Assembly: GCF_049243985.1 (NCBI RefSeq)
Contig: NC_135386.1
Coordinates: forward strand, 14,097,328-14,161,327
Length of the DNA: 64,000 nt
Source: Paroedura picta
Taxonomy: Eukaryota; Chordata; Lepidosauria; Squamata; Gekkonidae
Direction of reading: 5' to 3'
The position numbers and the translations under genes are program-made. Positions 22,701 to 34,600 of the stretch are shown here, piece by piece. The notes below the pieces were generated by a model, which worked only from the letters and a program-made list of their open reading frames with translations, was not told the origin of the DNA and did no database searches. Position 1 is the stretch's first letter. The number at the start of each line of letters is the position of its first letter.

Positions 22701-25700
22701 AGAATAGCCATCTGGCCGAGATCATTGCTTATTGTTTCATAGCCTCTGCTATCACTGTCCTCCCTCCTGAGTAAACAGTCTCTTCTTTTCCCATAAACAC
22801 TTTGGCAGTGCAGCTGCCCCTTCCCTCCCCCTGAAGATAGGACTGCTTCTGAACCTCACAGGCTTCATGTCTGTAGCCTCTCCTGGTTCTTTTCCAGTTC
22901 CTGGTAGAAAGGAGGGCAATTGTGTGCTTATGTAAAGAAGAGACTTAGCCTTTCCGAAATCCCAATGCCACGTACTATGACTTTTGTAAATTTAATTAAG
23001 CTTCAGCTAATATAGGATTCTCCCCACACTTCAATCATGTTCTGTAACAAGAATGTGCTCAAAAGGCAGATCACTCAGCAGCCAGATAAAGGAAGGTCTT
23101 GGACTGTGTCATTGTTAAATATGTTCTGAAGGGGAAAAACATTATCCTTGATAAGGCCCCCTATTTGATTTGTACAAAATAAATAACTTCTGACGTTAAT
23201 GGCCACATCCTGTGCCATGAAAGATCATTGAGGTGCTGGGGGAGCCAAATTCTTCTGCCAAACTGCCTGTCATTATGACTGGTGGGGACCCCGTTCTTGC
23301 ATCATTACTGGCACACTGGAAACTTTACATTTTTGTGTACACAGAAGAGGGCCATAGCAAACCATGGTTTAGCAGCCCTCTGGGATTCTGTTTATATTTT
23401 TCAAGGAAGAAATAAAACTATGGAGAAAGTTTATTTCAAGAAATAAATTGTTTCAGGAAAAGAATCTTAACCCACTGCTCCGTTTGTGTTTGCGTGTTGT
23501 GTTTGTAAAAAGCAGCTGGCCCCGTGCCTTCAGTTGCTGCTGGGAAACCTTGCACTTGTTTAGGCTGCCAAAATTCCAGTCATCTTAGCGTGATATTGAC
23601 TTTTGTGCATGCAAAACAAAGATTTTTCTGGTGCTTCAGGGCTGACCTCTAAAGAGAAATAGTGGACAGAATTGGCGTGCCATTCAGTTGACTGCCTCCA
23701 TTGAGTGGTTGTGGTTCTCCTTCCTTGTTGAATCATTGTGTTCTTTTCTAACTCTCAATGAACCCTACATCTCCTGGTTAAAGCCCAAGAAGGGAAAAAG
23801 AAATGTGAATGATTCACATTTTAAGAAAACTTACCTAACATACTTACAAATGTGCCTTTACCAATTTTTTAAAGTGAATTTCTTTAGTATGCAATAAATT
23901 AATCCACTTGTTTTGTGCTTCAAATGGACCAATGGTTACAGGGTCCAAATTTGTACTAATAGAGTTAATGCTTTAAAATAGTTGACTGGCTAATTTCAAA
24001 AACTTTTCAAAGCTTTATTTTATGTTTTTATATTTACTTTCTAACCCCCTGTTCTTCCTGGTGGCGAGCCATAGTGGTTTACAACATTCTCCCCTCCTCC
24101 GTTTAAATCCACAACAATTCTGTGAGGTTGGTTTGGCTGAGGGTGGGTGCTGAAGCAAGCTTCCATGGCAGAGAGAAGATTCGAATCTGCATCTCCCAGC
24201 TCCTCGTTTGACTCTCAAGCCATTATGGAGGCTCTGGTGTGATTAATGCTGGTCTCTTGTGCTGCATGTGTGAGCGAAGGTGGGAAGCATGGCCCATGTC
24301 GTAGGGGAAACATTTGTTTCGCATTCCTATGGGAGATCTTCAGATTCTAAAGTTAGATAAGAAGTCTTCTTGTTGTGTAGTTGGATGCCTTTTGGATTAG
24401 TTGTCTTATCTTTACCGCGTGAAGCAGTGCAGTTGAGATATATATATTTAACGCAATATATTTAACGCGTGGACAAGTGTTAAGCGTAGACATTCTAAAA
24501 CTAAAACTGATTATTTTTGTGCTTTTGTGTAATTGACCAATTATGAAGGAGTCAGTTTTGTTCCATGACAGCTTTCTTGTCTGCCTGTGAATGATACTGT
24601 AACATACGTGTTTTCGATTCTTTTTTAGGGTGACTTGGATCCCTTGGCAACCGTTAAATCGCTGACTTACTTGAGGTATGGCACACCTTCATTTTTGTGA
24701 GTTAATTTATTCTATCTGCCGTGTAGGCGGAGCTTGTCAACATACCGTCCCCAAAGTATTTTGGGGGTTTCTACTTGTGAAGGCCTCTGCTTTATTTTCC
24801 TAGAGGTTTTTAGTCCTCGCGTCTTTTTAAAGTGTGAAGCAAAATGTGTAAGGTAAAGGTAAAGGTATCCCCTGTGCAAGCACCGGGTCATGTCTGACCC
24901 TTGGGGTGACGCCCTCTAGTGTTTTCATGGCAGACTCAATACGGGGTGGTTTGCCAGTGCCTTCCCCAGTCATTACCGTTTACCCCCCAGCAGCAAGCTG
25001 GGTACTCATTTTACCGACCTCGGAAGGATGGAAGGCTGAGTCAACCTTGAGCCGGCTGCTGGGATCGAACTCCCAGCCTCATGGGCAGACAGCTTCAGAC
25101 AGCATATCGCTGCCTTAACACTCTGCGCCACAAGAGGCTCGAAGCAAAATGTGTACATGGCTTCAAAAACATAGAGTAGGTAAATAGTATTAAGCTTGTC
25201 AGGTAATATATTGTTCTGGCCCCCCGCCCCACCCCCAAAAGTAGACTAGCTTGTAAGAGAACAGGATAGGTCCAAGGTCAGCCTGTGAGATGCACCAGTT
25301 AAGGTCAGCTCAGCCAGGGTCTGCTTAAAGGTGTTGTCCTGCGGAGTGACTGACCTGGCCTCTATGCAAAGCAGGCTTCCTTGGCCTTGTGAAGTTTGAG
25401 TAGCCTCATTCTCACAAACGTTCCACTGAGAAGTAAAAATCTCACCCTGTTGTCACAGCGGAACTTGTGAACAGAGCAATTGATGCTCTTGCCTTTTTTA
25501 GAGCCACAATGTTCTGATTTGTACTGAAACCATCTTTTAGCTCAGGGGTAGCCAACCTGTGGTCCTCCAGATGTTCATGGACTACAATTCCCATGAGCCC
25601 CTACCAGCAAACGCTGGACATCTGGAGGGCCACAGGTTGACTACCCTTGTATTTAGCTTACTGTTTTCCCCAAAAACCATTACTGAGTGTCAGAACAAAC

Positions 25701-28700
25701 AAACTGTACCACTATCTGAGGCTGTTTTTACATATCTGGTCTTGCTTGTTTTCTGTATTGGTGATGCAGCGATTTAATTTGCATGCTCTTCTGGTTTTAT
25801 TTTTTTAATGTTAAAGATTAGAAGCAATTACAAAGAGAACAAAAGTGACGAGATTGCAGAACACTCAATTATCCCTCCCAGCAGTCTTCTGCTGGCCTCT
25901 GCTTGACCAGATTAGTCAATTTAGCCATCGTGGCAAATTCTCTAATTTTCACCACCCAAGTGTCCATCCATAGAGCTTCCTTCTCCTCCTCCTCCTGTTC
26001 ATCACTTGCTTCAGTGGAAGAGAGTGAAGACAACTTTACCAGATTCTTCCTCATGGTTTCATTTCCACACCCATTTCTGTTTGCATGACCTTGTGGACTT
26101 CCAGAAGATTTTTTTCAGACAAACAGCAAGCCACTTTGGGAAGTAGAAGGCAAGGAAGCATCTTCCCTTCTAGTTTCAGGATCTTTTCTAGTGGCTGTGG
26201 TGTATGTTATTGAGACTTGCATAATGCAACCCCCTCAACTTGACCATTTTGATAGGGTTTGTTTTTAGTTACATGGCTCATCTCTGCTGTTTTGGTAGAT
26301 GGCCCTAAAAAGGACTTCTAATTTCCATTTGAAATAAATGCCTTCTTCCTGTTTCCCCTAATTTTATGGCCTTCAGTGGTCCCTCCTTCCTGGCCAATAT
26401 TTTAATTGTAGTTTTTTATGGGTTTGTATGTATTTTAGCTCTGGTTTTGTTTCATTTTTTTGTTGGTTTTAATGGCTTTTCAGGCATGGTTTTCTGTATG
26501 TTAATTGTTAGCTCCTTTGGTAGCCCGTATGGGGGCAGAAAGGCCGTTAACTTGTTTTTGTAAAGGAAACAAACGGAAGCTTTGTGTGAGTTTGAGTTTC
26601 AAAAGTATCCAAAACCGAAATTGACTTTAACATAGCAATGGATGCCGCCCTGTTGTAAACAAAGGCTCCCTCTGGGAATATTTGTGTTACGTAACCCTTT
26701 CCTGGAAAGGCCCTTCAACAGGGCATGGTTTTAAACTGTCAATATCTTTCTCTTCTTTCATCTCCTCCTGTTTCCTTTAGCATTTTGAGAAACCCTGTAA
26801 CAAACAAGAAACATTATAGGCTGTATGTCATCTACAAAGTCCCACAAGTCAGAGTGCTGGATTTCCAGAAAGTGAAATTGAAAGTAAGCACCATAAAAAC
26901 TATTTGTCTGAGAAGCTTGACACTAAACATTCTTTTTATCTGATTGAGGCCTTTATTTCGGGTCCTCGCTGCAGTGTAACATAAAAGGGGGGGGGAATTT
27001 GCAACTGAGTTGAGTCATGTGGTGGGGGAGCTGTTGGTATTTGGGTGCTTAAAAGTAGGGGTGGGAAGAATGAGCATCTGATGTCTACGGCCAGTGCAGG
27101 TCAATGCAAATGGCAATGTTAGGCTCTTTTTGGAAGATGCTGGGGCATTTGTTTGTTCTTGTATTTTGCTGTGTGTTTACTGAGACAGCAGGAATGGAAA
27201 TGCTCAAGTCCTTGGGGCTAAGATCATCAGTCATTTTCTGCTAATGGAAAGTGGGGAACAGCCATTCTCTTGCTGATTCCTTCATTGCCACTTGTCCCAC
27301 TATTCCAGAGTGGGACTGTACCCCAGAAGCAGCTTTTGGGGGTGAGGGAGGAACATTTCCCCCCACAGAGAGCAACGTTTTATTCCAGCCGAAGGTGGCC
27401 TTTAGATCCAACCCTTCTATCTGTGGGGTAAGCAGGTTGGTCATGGCAAGGAGGGCTAGATTCACTTTCTCACACTGCACTTTCATGGCAGGCTACTCTG
27501 TTTGGCCATTCCAGCGCCCTAGGATGAGATGACCGCCGTTTGAAGACAAAAATCAGTCTAATTAGTTTTAGGAGAGTCGCTGGGTTGGTCTGCAGTCAGA
27601 AGAGCAAGAGTAAAGTCCTGGAAGATTTTCAGGAATATATGCTTTGGGAGTCAACGCTCAGAGCTGTGAGACCCAAAGCCTTATACCCTGAAAATTTTGG
27701 TTGTCTCTAAGGTGCTACTGGACTCAAATCTTAGTCAGACAAGTAATACTCAATGCTAGGAGGAAAACTCCATGAACTGCACCTGAAGGGAAGCAGAAAA
27801 CATGTTTATTGAGAAAGGTTCTAGGTTTGGCTCATGCACAATTAAAGGTCTAATCTGAACGTTGCCATTCTTTTTAACATTCTGTCCATAATTTCCCCCT
27901 TGTTGTGCTTTTTTGATGGGGGGGGGGGGCTGTGCACAGAGTGCTTGTTCCCGTTTATGTTGCATTAACTTTGTGTGTGTGTGTGTGGTATCGCTGTAGG
28001 AGCGTCAGGAGGCAGAGAAAATGTTCAAGGGCAAGCGGGGTGCACAGCTTGCAAAGGATATTGCCAGGAGAACCAAAACGTAAGACACGGATAACCGCTT
28101 TGAAAACAGGCAGCCGCCTTCAGAAACACCACCTCTGTCAGCCGTCGTGCTTGGGCTGCAAGCCTCTCGGGCAGTCCAAAAGCCCCCAGGCAGACAAGGA
28201 ACCATTTTCCAGAAGTACTTTATTGTCCACCAGTAGATTATACAATTCAAACTGTTCCTCAGAATCATGGGGAGGGGGCGAAATCCTACCCATAATTTGC
28301 CTTTGACCTGAGAAAACGGGGTGGGGGACAAGGAAGGCCACCCTGCTGGTGTTTCTGAAGGAGACTTCCTTCCTTGTATCAGTTTGTTAACCAAGATAAG
28401 ATACTACACTTGATTGAAATTCGGGGCTTCCAGAGACCTGCTCTTTGGAAGCTTGGAGAAGCAGGTGATGGTCCTTTTGATTTCTAACTGTGCACTTTTC
28501 CCTCTGAAGTTTCAACCCAGGTGCTGGTTTGCCAACAGACAAAAAGAAAGTGGGACCCTCTCCAGGAGATGTTGAGGCAATCAAGGTAAAGACTGGCTTT
28601 TTGGATAAACATATTGCCTACTGGATAAATTAAATTAAACAAAATACCCCGACTTGGATGGCCCAGGCCTTGTTGTCAGATCTTGGAAGCTAAACTGGGT

Positions 28701-30105
28701 CAGTCCTGGTTGCATAGGAGACTGCCAGGAAAGTACCGAATCCCTCTGTTTGCCTTTTCCCTTGAAAACCCCAAGAGGGTTTGTGGTAAGTCAAGTGCAA
28801 CTTGACAGCACTTTCCGCAAGGACAGGAAATGGTGCATCTCAGCTACTGATTGCATACCTTTCCTTGTCAAAAGGCTACGCTTTGATGCTTTAGAATTTT
28901 ATAACTCTCTTCCTAAAGGGCGTGGGGTGGGGAATTGGGTAGCAGTGTGAGTGAATATTAAAACATTATGGCTGCTAAAACCTCTAAGGACATCTACAGT
29001 CTTGGTCCACTGCACCAAGACTGGGTCTACTGCCTCTGTTCCCCAAACAGCATGTGCCCCATAAATTCTCACAGGTTGGTAGTACATCTGTCCTCAACTG
29101 GAGCCAGGACATTTTCAGTCCTGGCCCACACCTGGTGGAATGAGCTCCCATAGGAAATCGAGGCCCTGTCGGAACTAATTCAGTTCTGTAGGGCCTGCAA
29201 GGCGGAGCTTTTGTTTGGGGCCTCCCAGTTCTGACATTTTTACATCTGAAAGAAATTGCATGGTTGCACCGAGATGTTTGTAGTTTCAATTTTAGTATAT
29301 GTTTTATCTATTAACGTTTGTTATTAATGAATAAACTGTGGTCGAGCCACTAGGGAGGGGGGTATATAAATTAAATAAATTGTAGCCTGCTCCTGGCATC
29401 AAATGACTTAGATCTAAGTAATTTGAACTTCTTTTCCAATGTGTTGCAAATTGACTTGGTTCCTGTGAAAGAAGTGTAGTGCCTGTGAAATATGTATAGC
29501 ATTTTCTCATGCCCTAAGCAGTCTATTGTGAGTGTTGACTTGAGTGCATTTTTTTCTTTGCCACAAGAATGCCATTGCTAACGCCACAACTCTGGCTGAA
29601 GTAGAGCGGCTGAAGGGGCTGCTGCAAGCCGGGCAGATACCTGGCAGAGACCGAAAAGCAGGTAAGCAGCAGTTTCCTGCTCTTCAGGCCAGCTGAGCAC
29701 CTGTTATTGTGGCACCAGTAATGACTTGAGGCTGGGCAGCTTATATTGCTGGTGGAGCTGTTTTTAATAACGCAGCTTAGCCTGTCTTCGGGATCGGAAT
29801 CAACACAAGATGTAAAGTTCCCCATTAAACAGTGAACGTAGAATTGGGGAGGAACTGTAGCTCATTGTTGGGAGGAAAGAAAAGGAAGAGTATCTCAATT
29901 AAGTGTGTCTGTCCAGCATGAGGTTGTCAAAAGACCAATTCACTGAGGCCTGTTGTCTGAGATGCAGCATGTTTTTTAGGGGATGAGGGTGGGATGTCGT
30001 CAGTCAGTTGACAGAATCAAAGCACCAACCGTTCTGTATTGTGTAGGCCCTTCAGATGAAGCCGAAGAAGAGATGGAGGAAGATGCAATAGCAAATGGAT
30101 CATGA
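19469..30105 (+). CDS. SNRPA1: U2 small nuclear ribonucleoprotein A', complete, 9 coding exons
   Basis: Exons are 19469-19550, 20892-21039, 21215-21293, 24629-24675, 26781-26883, 28000-28079, 28510-28585, 29568-29661 and 30047-30105. Every junction is GT-AG and in phase, giving 768 nt or 255 aa, the length of the human protein. The start MVKLTAELIEQAAQYTN is nearly identical to human. Leucine-rich repeats fill about residues 20-140 (IDFSDNEIRKLDGFP, LVLTNNNIMEL), followed by the cap (VRVLDFQKVKLKERQEAEK), a basic segment and an acidic tail (EEEMEEDA). U2A' pairs with U2B'' and binds hairpin IV of U2 snRNA in the spliceosome. Introns hold SINEs, CR1 and MITEs. SELENOS follows about 1.5 kb downstream on the same strand. 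No defects seen. Confidence 0.97.
19765..19841. mobile_element. Fold-back hAT-type MITE fragment (SNRPA1 intron 1)
   Basis: CCAGGGTGGCTCTCCAGAGG opens it, GGGAATTGTAGTCCATGGAC follows, and GAGAACCACCCCTT ends it. One arm is shortened. Confidence 0.55.
19882..20000. mobile_element. Fold-back hAT-type MITE (SNRPA1 intron 1)
   Basis: It runs from CAGGGGTGGCCAAAATGTGG to GAGAGCCACCCCTG, with the GGCAGGGGCTCGTG core and TTGTAGTCCATGGACATCTG. It is moderately diverged and sits only 40 bp from another copy. Confidence 0.65.
20280..20365. repeat. Unclassified interspersed repeat (SNRPA1 intron 1)
   Basis: GAGTCCAGTGGCATCTTTAA, GACCGACAAAAGTTTTATTT and GTGTAAGCTTGTGTGTGTGC follow one another. The same wording recurs at 27560, 30605, 56229 and 61320. 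I recognise it as a common repeat but not its family. Confidence 0.5.
20652..20820 (-). repeat. tRNA-SINE with MIR/L2-like tail (SNRPA1 intron 1)
   Basis: TATTTATATCCCGCTTGTCT opens the inverted tail, and the inverted tRNA-like head ends with CTACATCATGCTGGCC at about 20800-20820. Confidence 0.6.
21865..22128 (+). repeat. tRNA-SINE with MIR/L2-like tail (SNRPA1 intron 3)
   Basis: The head reads GCTTGATGTAGTGACTAAGAG, with a B-box-like GGGTTTGATTC. CACCCACCTCACAGGGTGTC and GATTGTAAGCGACTTTGAG form the tail, which ends near AAGAACCAACTATTCTTCTTC. Confidence 0.75.
22203..22500 (-). mobile_element. CR1 LINE 3' fragment (SNRPA1 intron 3)
   Basis: GAATCATAGAGCTGGAAGGG, ACCTCCAGGGTCATCTAGTC and CAACCCCCCTGC are the inverted 3' end of a CR1 subfamily different from the copy at 5374. 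The 5' limit is uncertain. Confidence 0.65.
24036..24235 (-). repeat. tRNA-SINE with MIR/L2-like tail (SNRPA1 intron 3)
   Basis: The inverted tail (GTGGTTTACAACATTCTCCC, then CTGTGAGGTTGG) is followed by CATGGCAGAGAGAAGATTCG and the inverted head (CTCAAGCCATTATGG). Confidence 0.6.
24851..25140 (-). repeat. Sauria-type SINE with perfect 15-bp target duplication (SNRPA1 intron 4)
   Basis: On + it begins with the inverted tail repeats GGTAAAGGTAAAGGTATCCC, then TGACCCTTGGGGTGACGCCC (BovB-like 3' region). The inverted tRNA-like head ends TCTGCGCCACAAGAGGCTC. GAAGCAAAATGTGTA flanks it exactly at 24836-24850 and 25141-25155. Sauria SINEs are mobilised by BovB LINEs in squamates. Confidence 0.85.
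25543..25650. mobile_element. Fold-back hAT-type MITE (SNRPA1 intron 4)
   Basis: CAGGGGTAGCCAACCTGTGG and CCACAGGTTGACTACCCTTG form its ends. Flanks TTTTAGCT (25535-25542) and ATTTAGCT (25651-25658) match at 7 of 8 positions, an 8-bp target duplication as expected for hAT. Confidence 0.75.
27560..27745. repeat. Unclassified interspersed repeat (SNRPA1 intron 5)
   Basis: GTTGGTCTGCAGTCAGAAGAG, CCTTATACCCTGAAAATTTT and CTAAGGTGCTACTGGACTC belong to the same family as the copies at 20280 and 56229. Confidence 0.5.
28645..28810 (+). repeat. 5S-rRNA-derived SINE (SNRPA1 intron 7)
   Basis: CAGATCTTGGAAGCTAAACTGGGTC and CCTGGTTGCATAGGAGACTG follow the internal part of 5S rRNA (GATCTCGGAAGCTAAGCAGGG). 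A shared SINE body ending near GTGCAACTTGACAGCAC follows. It is a retroposed relic, not a working 5S gene. Confidence 0.75.
29000..29385 (+). mobile_element. LINE 3' end, family not assigned (SNRPA1 intron 7)
   Basis: The + strand encodes a remnant reading ARTFSVLAHTWWNELP, like the C-terminus of LINE ORF2 proteins, interrupted by a stop right after it. A 3' UTR follows, with an AT-rich end (GGGGGGTATATAAATTAAAT). CR1/L2-type LINEs end in this way. Confidence 0.5.
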
Positions 30106-30289
30106 AATGTTGGCTACTTCTGGACGGGCTGCAGAATCGGATTGTATAATTGTTGGTCGACACATTTGGGTGTGCTTAAGAGCCAAAATAGTAGTGTGTT
30201 TTTTGTAAGGTTCTCCCCCCCCCCACCCTTTTTGGTTTATGTGAATCGAATTACAGCTTGTAAATTTTATACTGTACATTTGAAGTATA

Positions 30290-30295
30290 AATAAA
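30290..30295 (+). terminator. SNRPA1: PolyA signal of SNRPA1
   Basis: AATAAA lies 185 bp after the stop codon and is followed by T- and GT-rich sequence (TGTCTTTTTTGTGC). Confidence 0.75.
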
Positions 30296-30435
30296 TGTCT
30301 TTTTTGTGCAACTGGACTGGTGTGATTATCATCAGTGTTAATAATTGGGTCCTCCTCATGTGTGGATGTCTGAAAGCAAATACTGATTTATTTTCATTCT
30401 CTGTATCATGCCTTTTCTCACTAGTGGGGACAAAA

Positions 30436-30590
30436 AATCTGCTTACATTATTCTCCTCCCTTTTATCCATACAACAACCCTGTGAGTTAGGCTAGGCTAA
30501 GGCTATGTGACTGGCCCACAGTCACTCAGCAATCTTCCATGGCAGAATTGGGATTCAAACTTGGGTCTTCCAAATCTGTGATAAATATCA
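30436..30590 (-). repeat. tRNA-SINE with MIR/L2-like tail
   Basis: CATACAACAACCCTGTGAGT, GACTGGCCCACAGTCACTCA and CCATGGCAGAATTGGGATTC are the inverted body. It lies just beyond the SNRPA1 polyA site. Confidence 0.6.
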
Positions 30591-30604
30591 CCTGTAGTTG
30601 AGCC

Positions 30605-30765
30605 GCAAGGTGGGTAGCCATGTTGGTCTAAAGTAGCAGAACAAAGTTGGGAGTCAGGTGGCATCTTCAAGATCACCAAAAGTTTCCTTTAAGGAATAAG
30701 CAATTGTGTGCATGTACACTTCTTCCGACATGGTGAAACAAAACTTCAACCATTGCATGTAGGTG
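30605..30765. repeat. Unclassified interspersed repeat
   Basis: CATGTTGGTCTAAAGTAGCA, GAGTCAGGTGGCATCTTCAA and GTGTGCATGTACACTTCTTC match the family at 20280 and 61320. Confidence 0.5.
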
Positions 30766-31305
30766 GTAGTGGTAGCAGAGTAGTTATTTGGAAGGGCTAC
30801 TTAAGAGTCAGGAAGCATAAGATTATAGCTGAGACTGGGTTAAGACAGTTAGTAAAAATCCCTGAATGGCAGTAAATTAGCATACAAATACAAGAATTAA
30901 CACACATAAGAACTGATTTTGAGTCCCATGGCACCTTCAAGATCTGCAAACCCCAATTCCTGGGTATAGGCAAGTATAGATTTTATTTGTTATTTGCATT
31001 TCTTGCATGCTGCTATCGGCAAGCTGTTACAATAGTAAAACCCCAGCTTACAAAAAATTCCCTGCCTTAAAGCTTACACCACCTGCTCAATGGCCACCCA
31101 CCCAGTGCCAAAGGTCGAAGGGGAGACCTGCTGGTCTGGTTAAAAATAAAGAGGAGCCCCTGGTCCTCATTGCATGTGCCTTCAGATACACTGGATTTTT
31201 CAAACTTTACAAATGGGGGTCGGATCTTGGTTCTCAGGAAAGGCTGCTTAGAGTCAAAATTTAATTAAAATGCATAATGCATACTTAACTGAGCTATCAA
31301 TGCGG

Positions 31306-31372
31306 CCGAGGTGACCTAGCTGTGGCTTTCCAGCGGCCCATGGACTACAACTCCCATGAACCTTTGACTGCC
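31306..31372. mobile_element. Fold-back hAT-type MITE fragment
   Basis: GCTGTGGCTTTCCAGCGGCC and CATGGACTACAACTCCCATG represent one arm only. It lies upstream of SELENOS. Confidence 0.45.
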
Positions 31373-31399
31373 TTTGATTAAGGATGCCCAGGACGCTTC

Positions 31400-31667
31400 T
31401 CTCGCCTGCGTCCCTTCCTGATTGGTTACCTTTCTGCGCCAACCGCGCGCTCCTCCTTGAGCCACGCCCCTTCCCCTCTCCCTCCTCCCTTTGGCCAAAC
31501 TCCTTCCGCGCCCTGATTGGTTCTTAGAAGAGCCGGGGAGGGGGAGATCTAAGGGGAGGGACTTTCTCATTGGCTGGCGTTGTCACGGGATGCGGGGGAG
31601 AAGTCCCGGATGTCGCTGAGTCGTTGTTCCGGCTTCGTCGGTCCCGGCGGGTGTCAGCGGCCGTGAG
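31400..31667 (+). promoter_or_regulatory. SELENOS: SELENOS promoter with three inverted CCAAT boxes
   Basis: ATTGG occurs in GATTGGTTACC (about 31419), GATTGGTTCTT (about 31515) and CATTGGCTGGC (about 31569), on a GC-rich TATA-less background directly before the ATG. The human gene is induced by ER stress through ERSE elements built on CCAAT; I did not find a full CCAAT-N9-CCACG here. Confidence 0.55.
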
Positions 31668-34600
31668 ATGGCCGACCCTCCCCTCCATAAGCCCGTGGTG
31701 GAGAATGTCGCCGCCGCCGCAGGTAAGGAGGCGTGGCTTTGGGGGGAAGGCGTGGCTTTGGGGGGGAGAAGAGAGCCGAAAGTGGAGCCTCCTTGTTCAA
31801 GAGCAGCCTGCGTCATGTTGGCAGGGGTGGCCAAATTGGTTGTCCAGATGCCTATGGCCCTAATATGCTGGCAGGGGCTCATGGGAATTGTAGTCCGTGG
31901 GCATCTGGAGAGCCAAGGTTTGGCCAGCCTGATGGGGCTGTTTTCATAGAGCATAGAGCAGGGGTAGTCAAACTGCGGCCCTCCAGATGTCCCTATAAGC
32001 CCGCTCTAGTCCATTCTTGTCACATCTCGGAAGCTGAGCTTGATGGTCCTGGCTGGCATTTGAATGGGAGACCTCCCCAGGTGCAGGCAACAACAAACCA
32101 TCTCTGAATATCTCTTGCCTTGAAATCCCTGCGGGGTCTCCACAAGTCAGCTGTGAATTGATGGAGGGGAAATCTCAAGAGCTCAGTCTTACCCACATCT
32201 TGGCCAGGTTGCAGGAGAGGGGCAACTTCACTGACTCATTTTCATGTCATCCCCAAGGATCAGCAGCTTGTAGAGGGCAGGGGGCTGCCGCAGGGTGGGG
32301 TGGGAGCAGGAATTTCCCATTCTGCTGCTGGGAAATCAAACCGGGGGTCTAGAAACTTCGCATAGTTATTCAGAAATGCCAGAGTAAGAAGATGGCTTCA
32401 CAGAATGTTGAAATAGCAGCAGTTTTTTACTCTTTGCTACTAACATATTGATACCCAACAGCCTTTCTCATGCACCCTGGTCCTAATTCTGTGCCTTATA
32501 CACTCAGGGTGAGGGTAAAATGGAAGGGAGGTGAACAATGTCAGCCTCATTGAGATAAATCTTTGTCTTCTTACAGCTGTTTTCTTTCTTCTCCCAGTGT
32601 GGTCAGTGTTTGCAGACTATGGCTGGTTCATCCTCTTCGGCCTTATTGTGATATACATGCTCGTGCAAAATCTCCCCAGAAAGATCCGTGAACAGCGCTC
32701 GCATTCACCTGCTTATGGTTGGTGTGGATTTGAAAAGCTTTGCTGTAACCTTCTTGGGGCAGGGACCTGTCCTCCTATTTTCTTGTGAAGCCTTCTGCAG
32801 GATGCTTTATAAACAGTATAATACAGCAGCAGTATCTTGGGAAGTCTTTTAATTTTTACATGGAGGGCTGTTAACGCCATTCTGTGCAGCAACATTCCTT
32901 GCCCTGTCCTGGTTCCAGGCTCGGTTAGAGAGCATTCAACATAGTACCAAAGTAAATTTGTCCTTGATAGCATCATCACTTCTGACTGTATTTAGCTTAT
33001 AAGTGGGTGGGAAAGGCATGTTAGGAGACTAGAAAATGTAACCTGGAAATTTTCGCAGGCGGAATACAGTTACAATTTAAAGGAAAAGATGTATTGCTTG
33101 CAACATATATAGCAAACTTCTGATGGTTCCTCCTGATACAGGGCATGTGATACATTTTATGGTCCGGCTTCTTATTGACTCAAGAGTTTACTGCAGAAAG
33201 AAATTGTGAGCTTCCCAGTTTCACTGTTCTCCCAGCCAAGCCGGGTAGTTTTCTGTGACTTAAGGTGACCAGATTGTCCCACTTTTGGAGGGACATCTGG
33301 GGGCACCTGGCAAATTGTACTTACATTGAAATTTAAAAAAAAATTACAATACTATTTTTGTGTTTTATGCATTCTATGAACAATTTTGTTGCTCAATATA
33401 GACCAAATTTTAATCAAGAACCCCCCCCCCCAGTCAATAGTGTCCCACTTTACCAATGTTAAAATCTGGTCACCTTAGTGTGACTACACTATATCGTCAC
33501 TGGTTTATTCTCAGGCTTCTGGATGGGACTTTTGAACTAATGCATCCTTGCTTCCTATGATAGTATTGCATTGTTAGGTTAGACCACTGAAGAACATAAG
33601 GAAAACCCTGCTGGGGCAGTCCAGTGATCCACCTAGCCCAGCATCCTGGTTCACCCAGCGGCCAACCAGTTACTCTAGAACAGCCTTTCTCAATTCTTTT
33701 ACAGTTGAAAAATCCCTGAAACATTTTTCCAGGCTCCGAGAAACTCCAAAAGTGGCATGATTGTGCAAATATGGTTGGGAAGCATAGCCCACCCTGGGTC
33801 CCTCCCCATCCCACCCCCTCCAGGCCCATCATTGGCTATTTTGGGTCATTTTAAATATATTGGTGTGTTAAACACTTATTGGGTGATATGTCCTTATATC
33901 TCTTCCTAAAATGGCCAGTGATGGGCCTGGAGGGGATGGGAAGGAGAGGTGGGTTTACATGACCATATAAGGTCATATCACCTGGTAATTGTTTAACATG
34001 TTTTAAAAATGTATTTTAATCCGTTGGGAGAAAGTCTGCCAACAGCATGGCACAGATGCTGTGGCCTTTCTCAGGTCTTCTAACACAGTTATTCAGAGGT
34101 TCACGGGCTCTGATTGGGGAAGCTTAGCAGTCTGATCGGGGGGAAGCCTTCCGGATATGCTCAGGGAAATGAGAGCAAAGTTGGGTGCTTCCAGAATGCC
34201 TTGCACTGTTCCCAGCAGCACAGGGGTGTTTGTCCCTTCTCAGAGGTGGCAGATTTTGATCGCTCTTTTGTTTGTTTGGGTTAGAACCTGAAGCTATCGT
34301 TCGACGAGAGGAAGCCATGATGGCCGCCCGCCAGAAGATGCAGGAAGAAATGTACGCCCAGGCCGCAGCCTTCAGGGAAAAGCAGCGAGAGGTAATCGTC
34401 CCAGCTAGGCCGTTGTTTGCCCATCGCTCAAGCAAGCCAGCAACTTCTGGAACATCATGTTTTTCTAGCATGTTTTGAATATGCTGTGTGTTAATCTGGG
34501 TTGAAATGTTTTTTGTCTCATGCCCGTTTTGATTTTTGTAACTCTCCTGCCTGGCTTGGGCCCCCTCTGCTGCTCCAGCTTCCAGGAGATTCGGCTTCTT

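Noticed and set aside
28645-28810. Working 5S rRNA gene
   Set aside because: Only a diverged internal portion of 5S is present and it is fused to a SINE body; no intact control region or terminator is seen.
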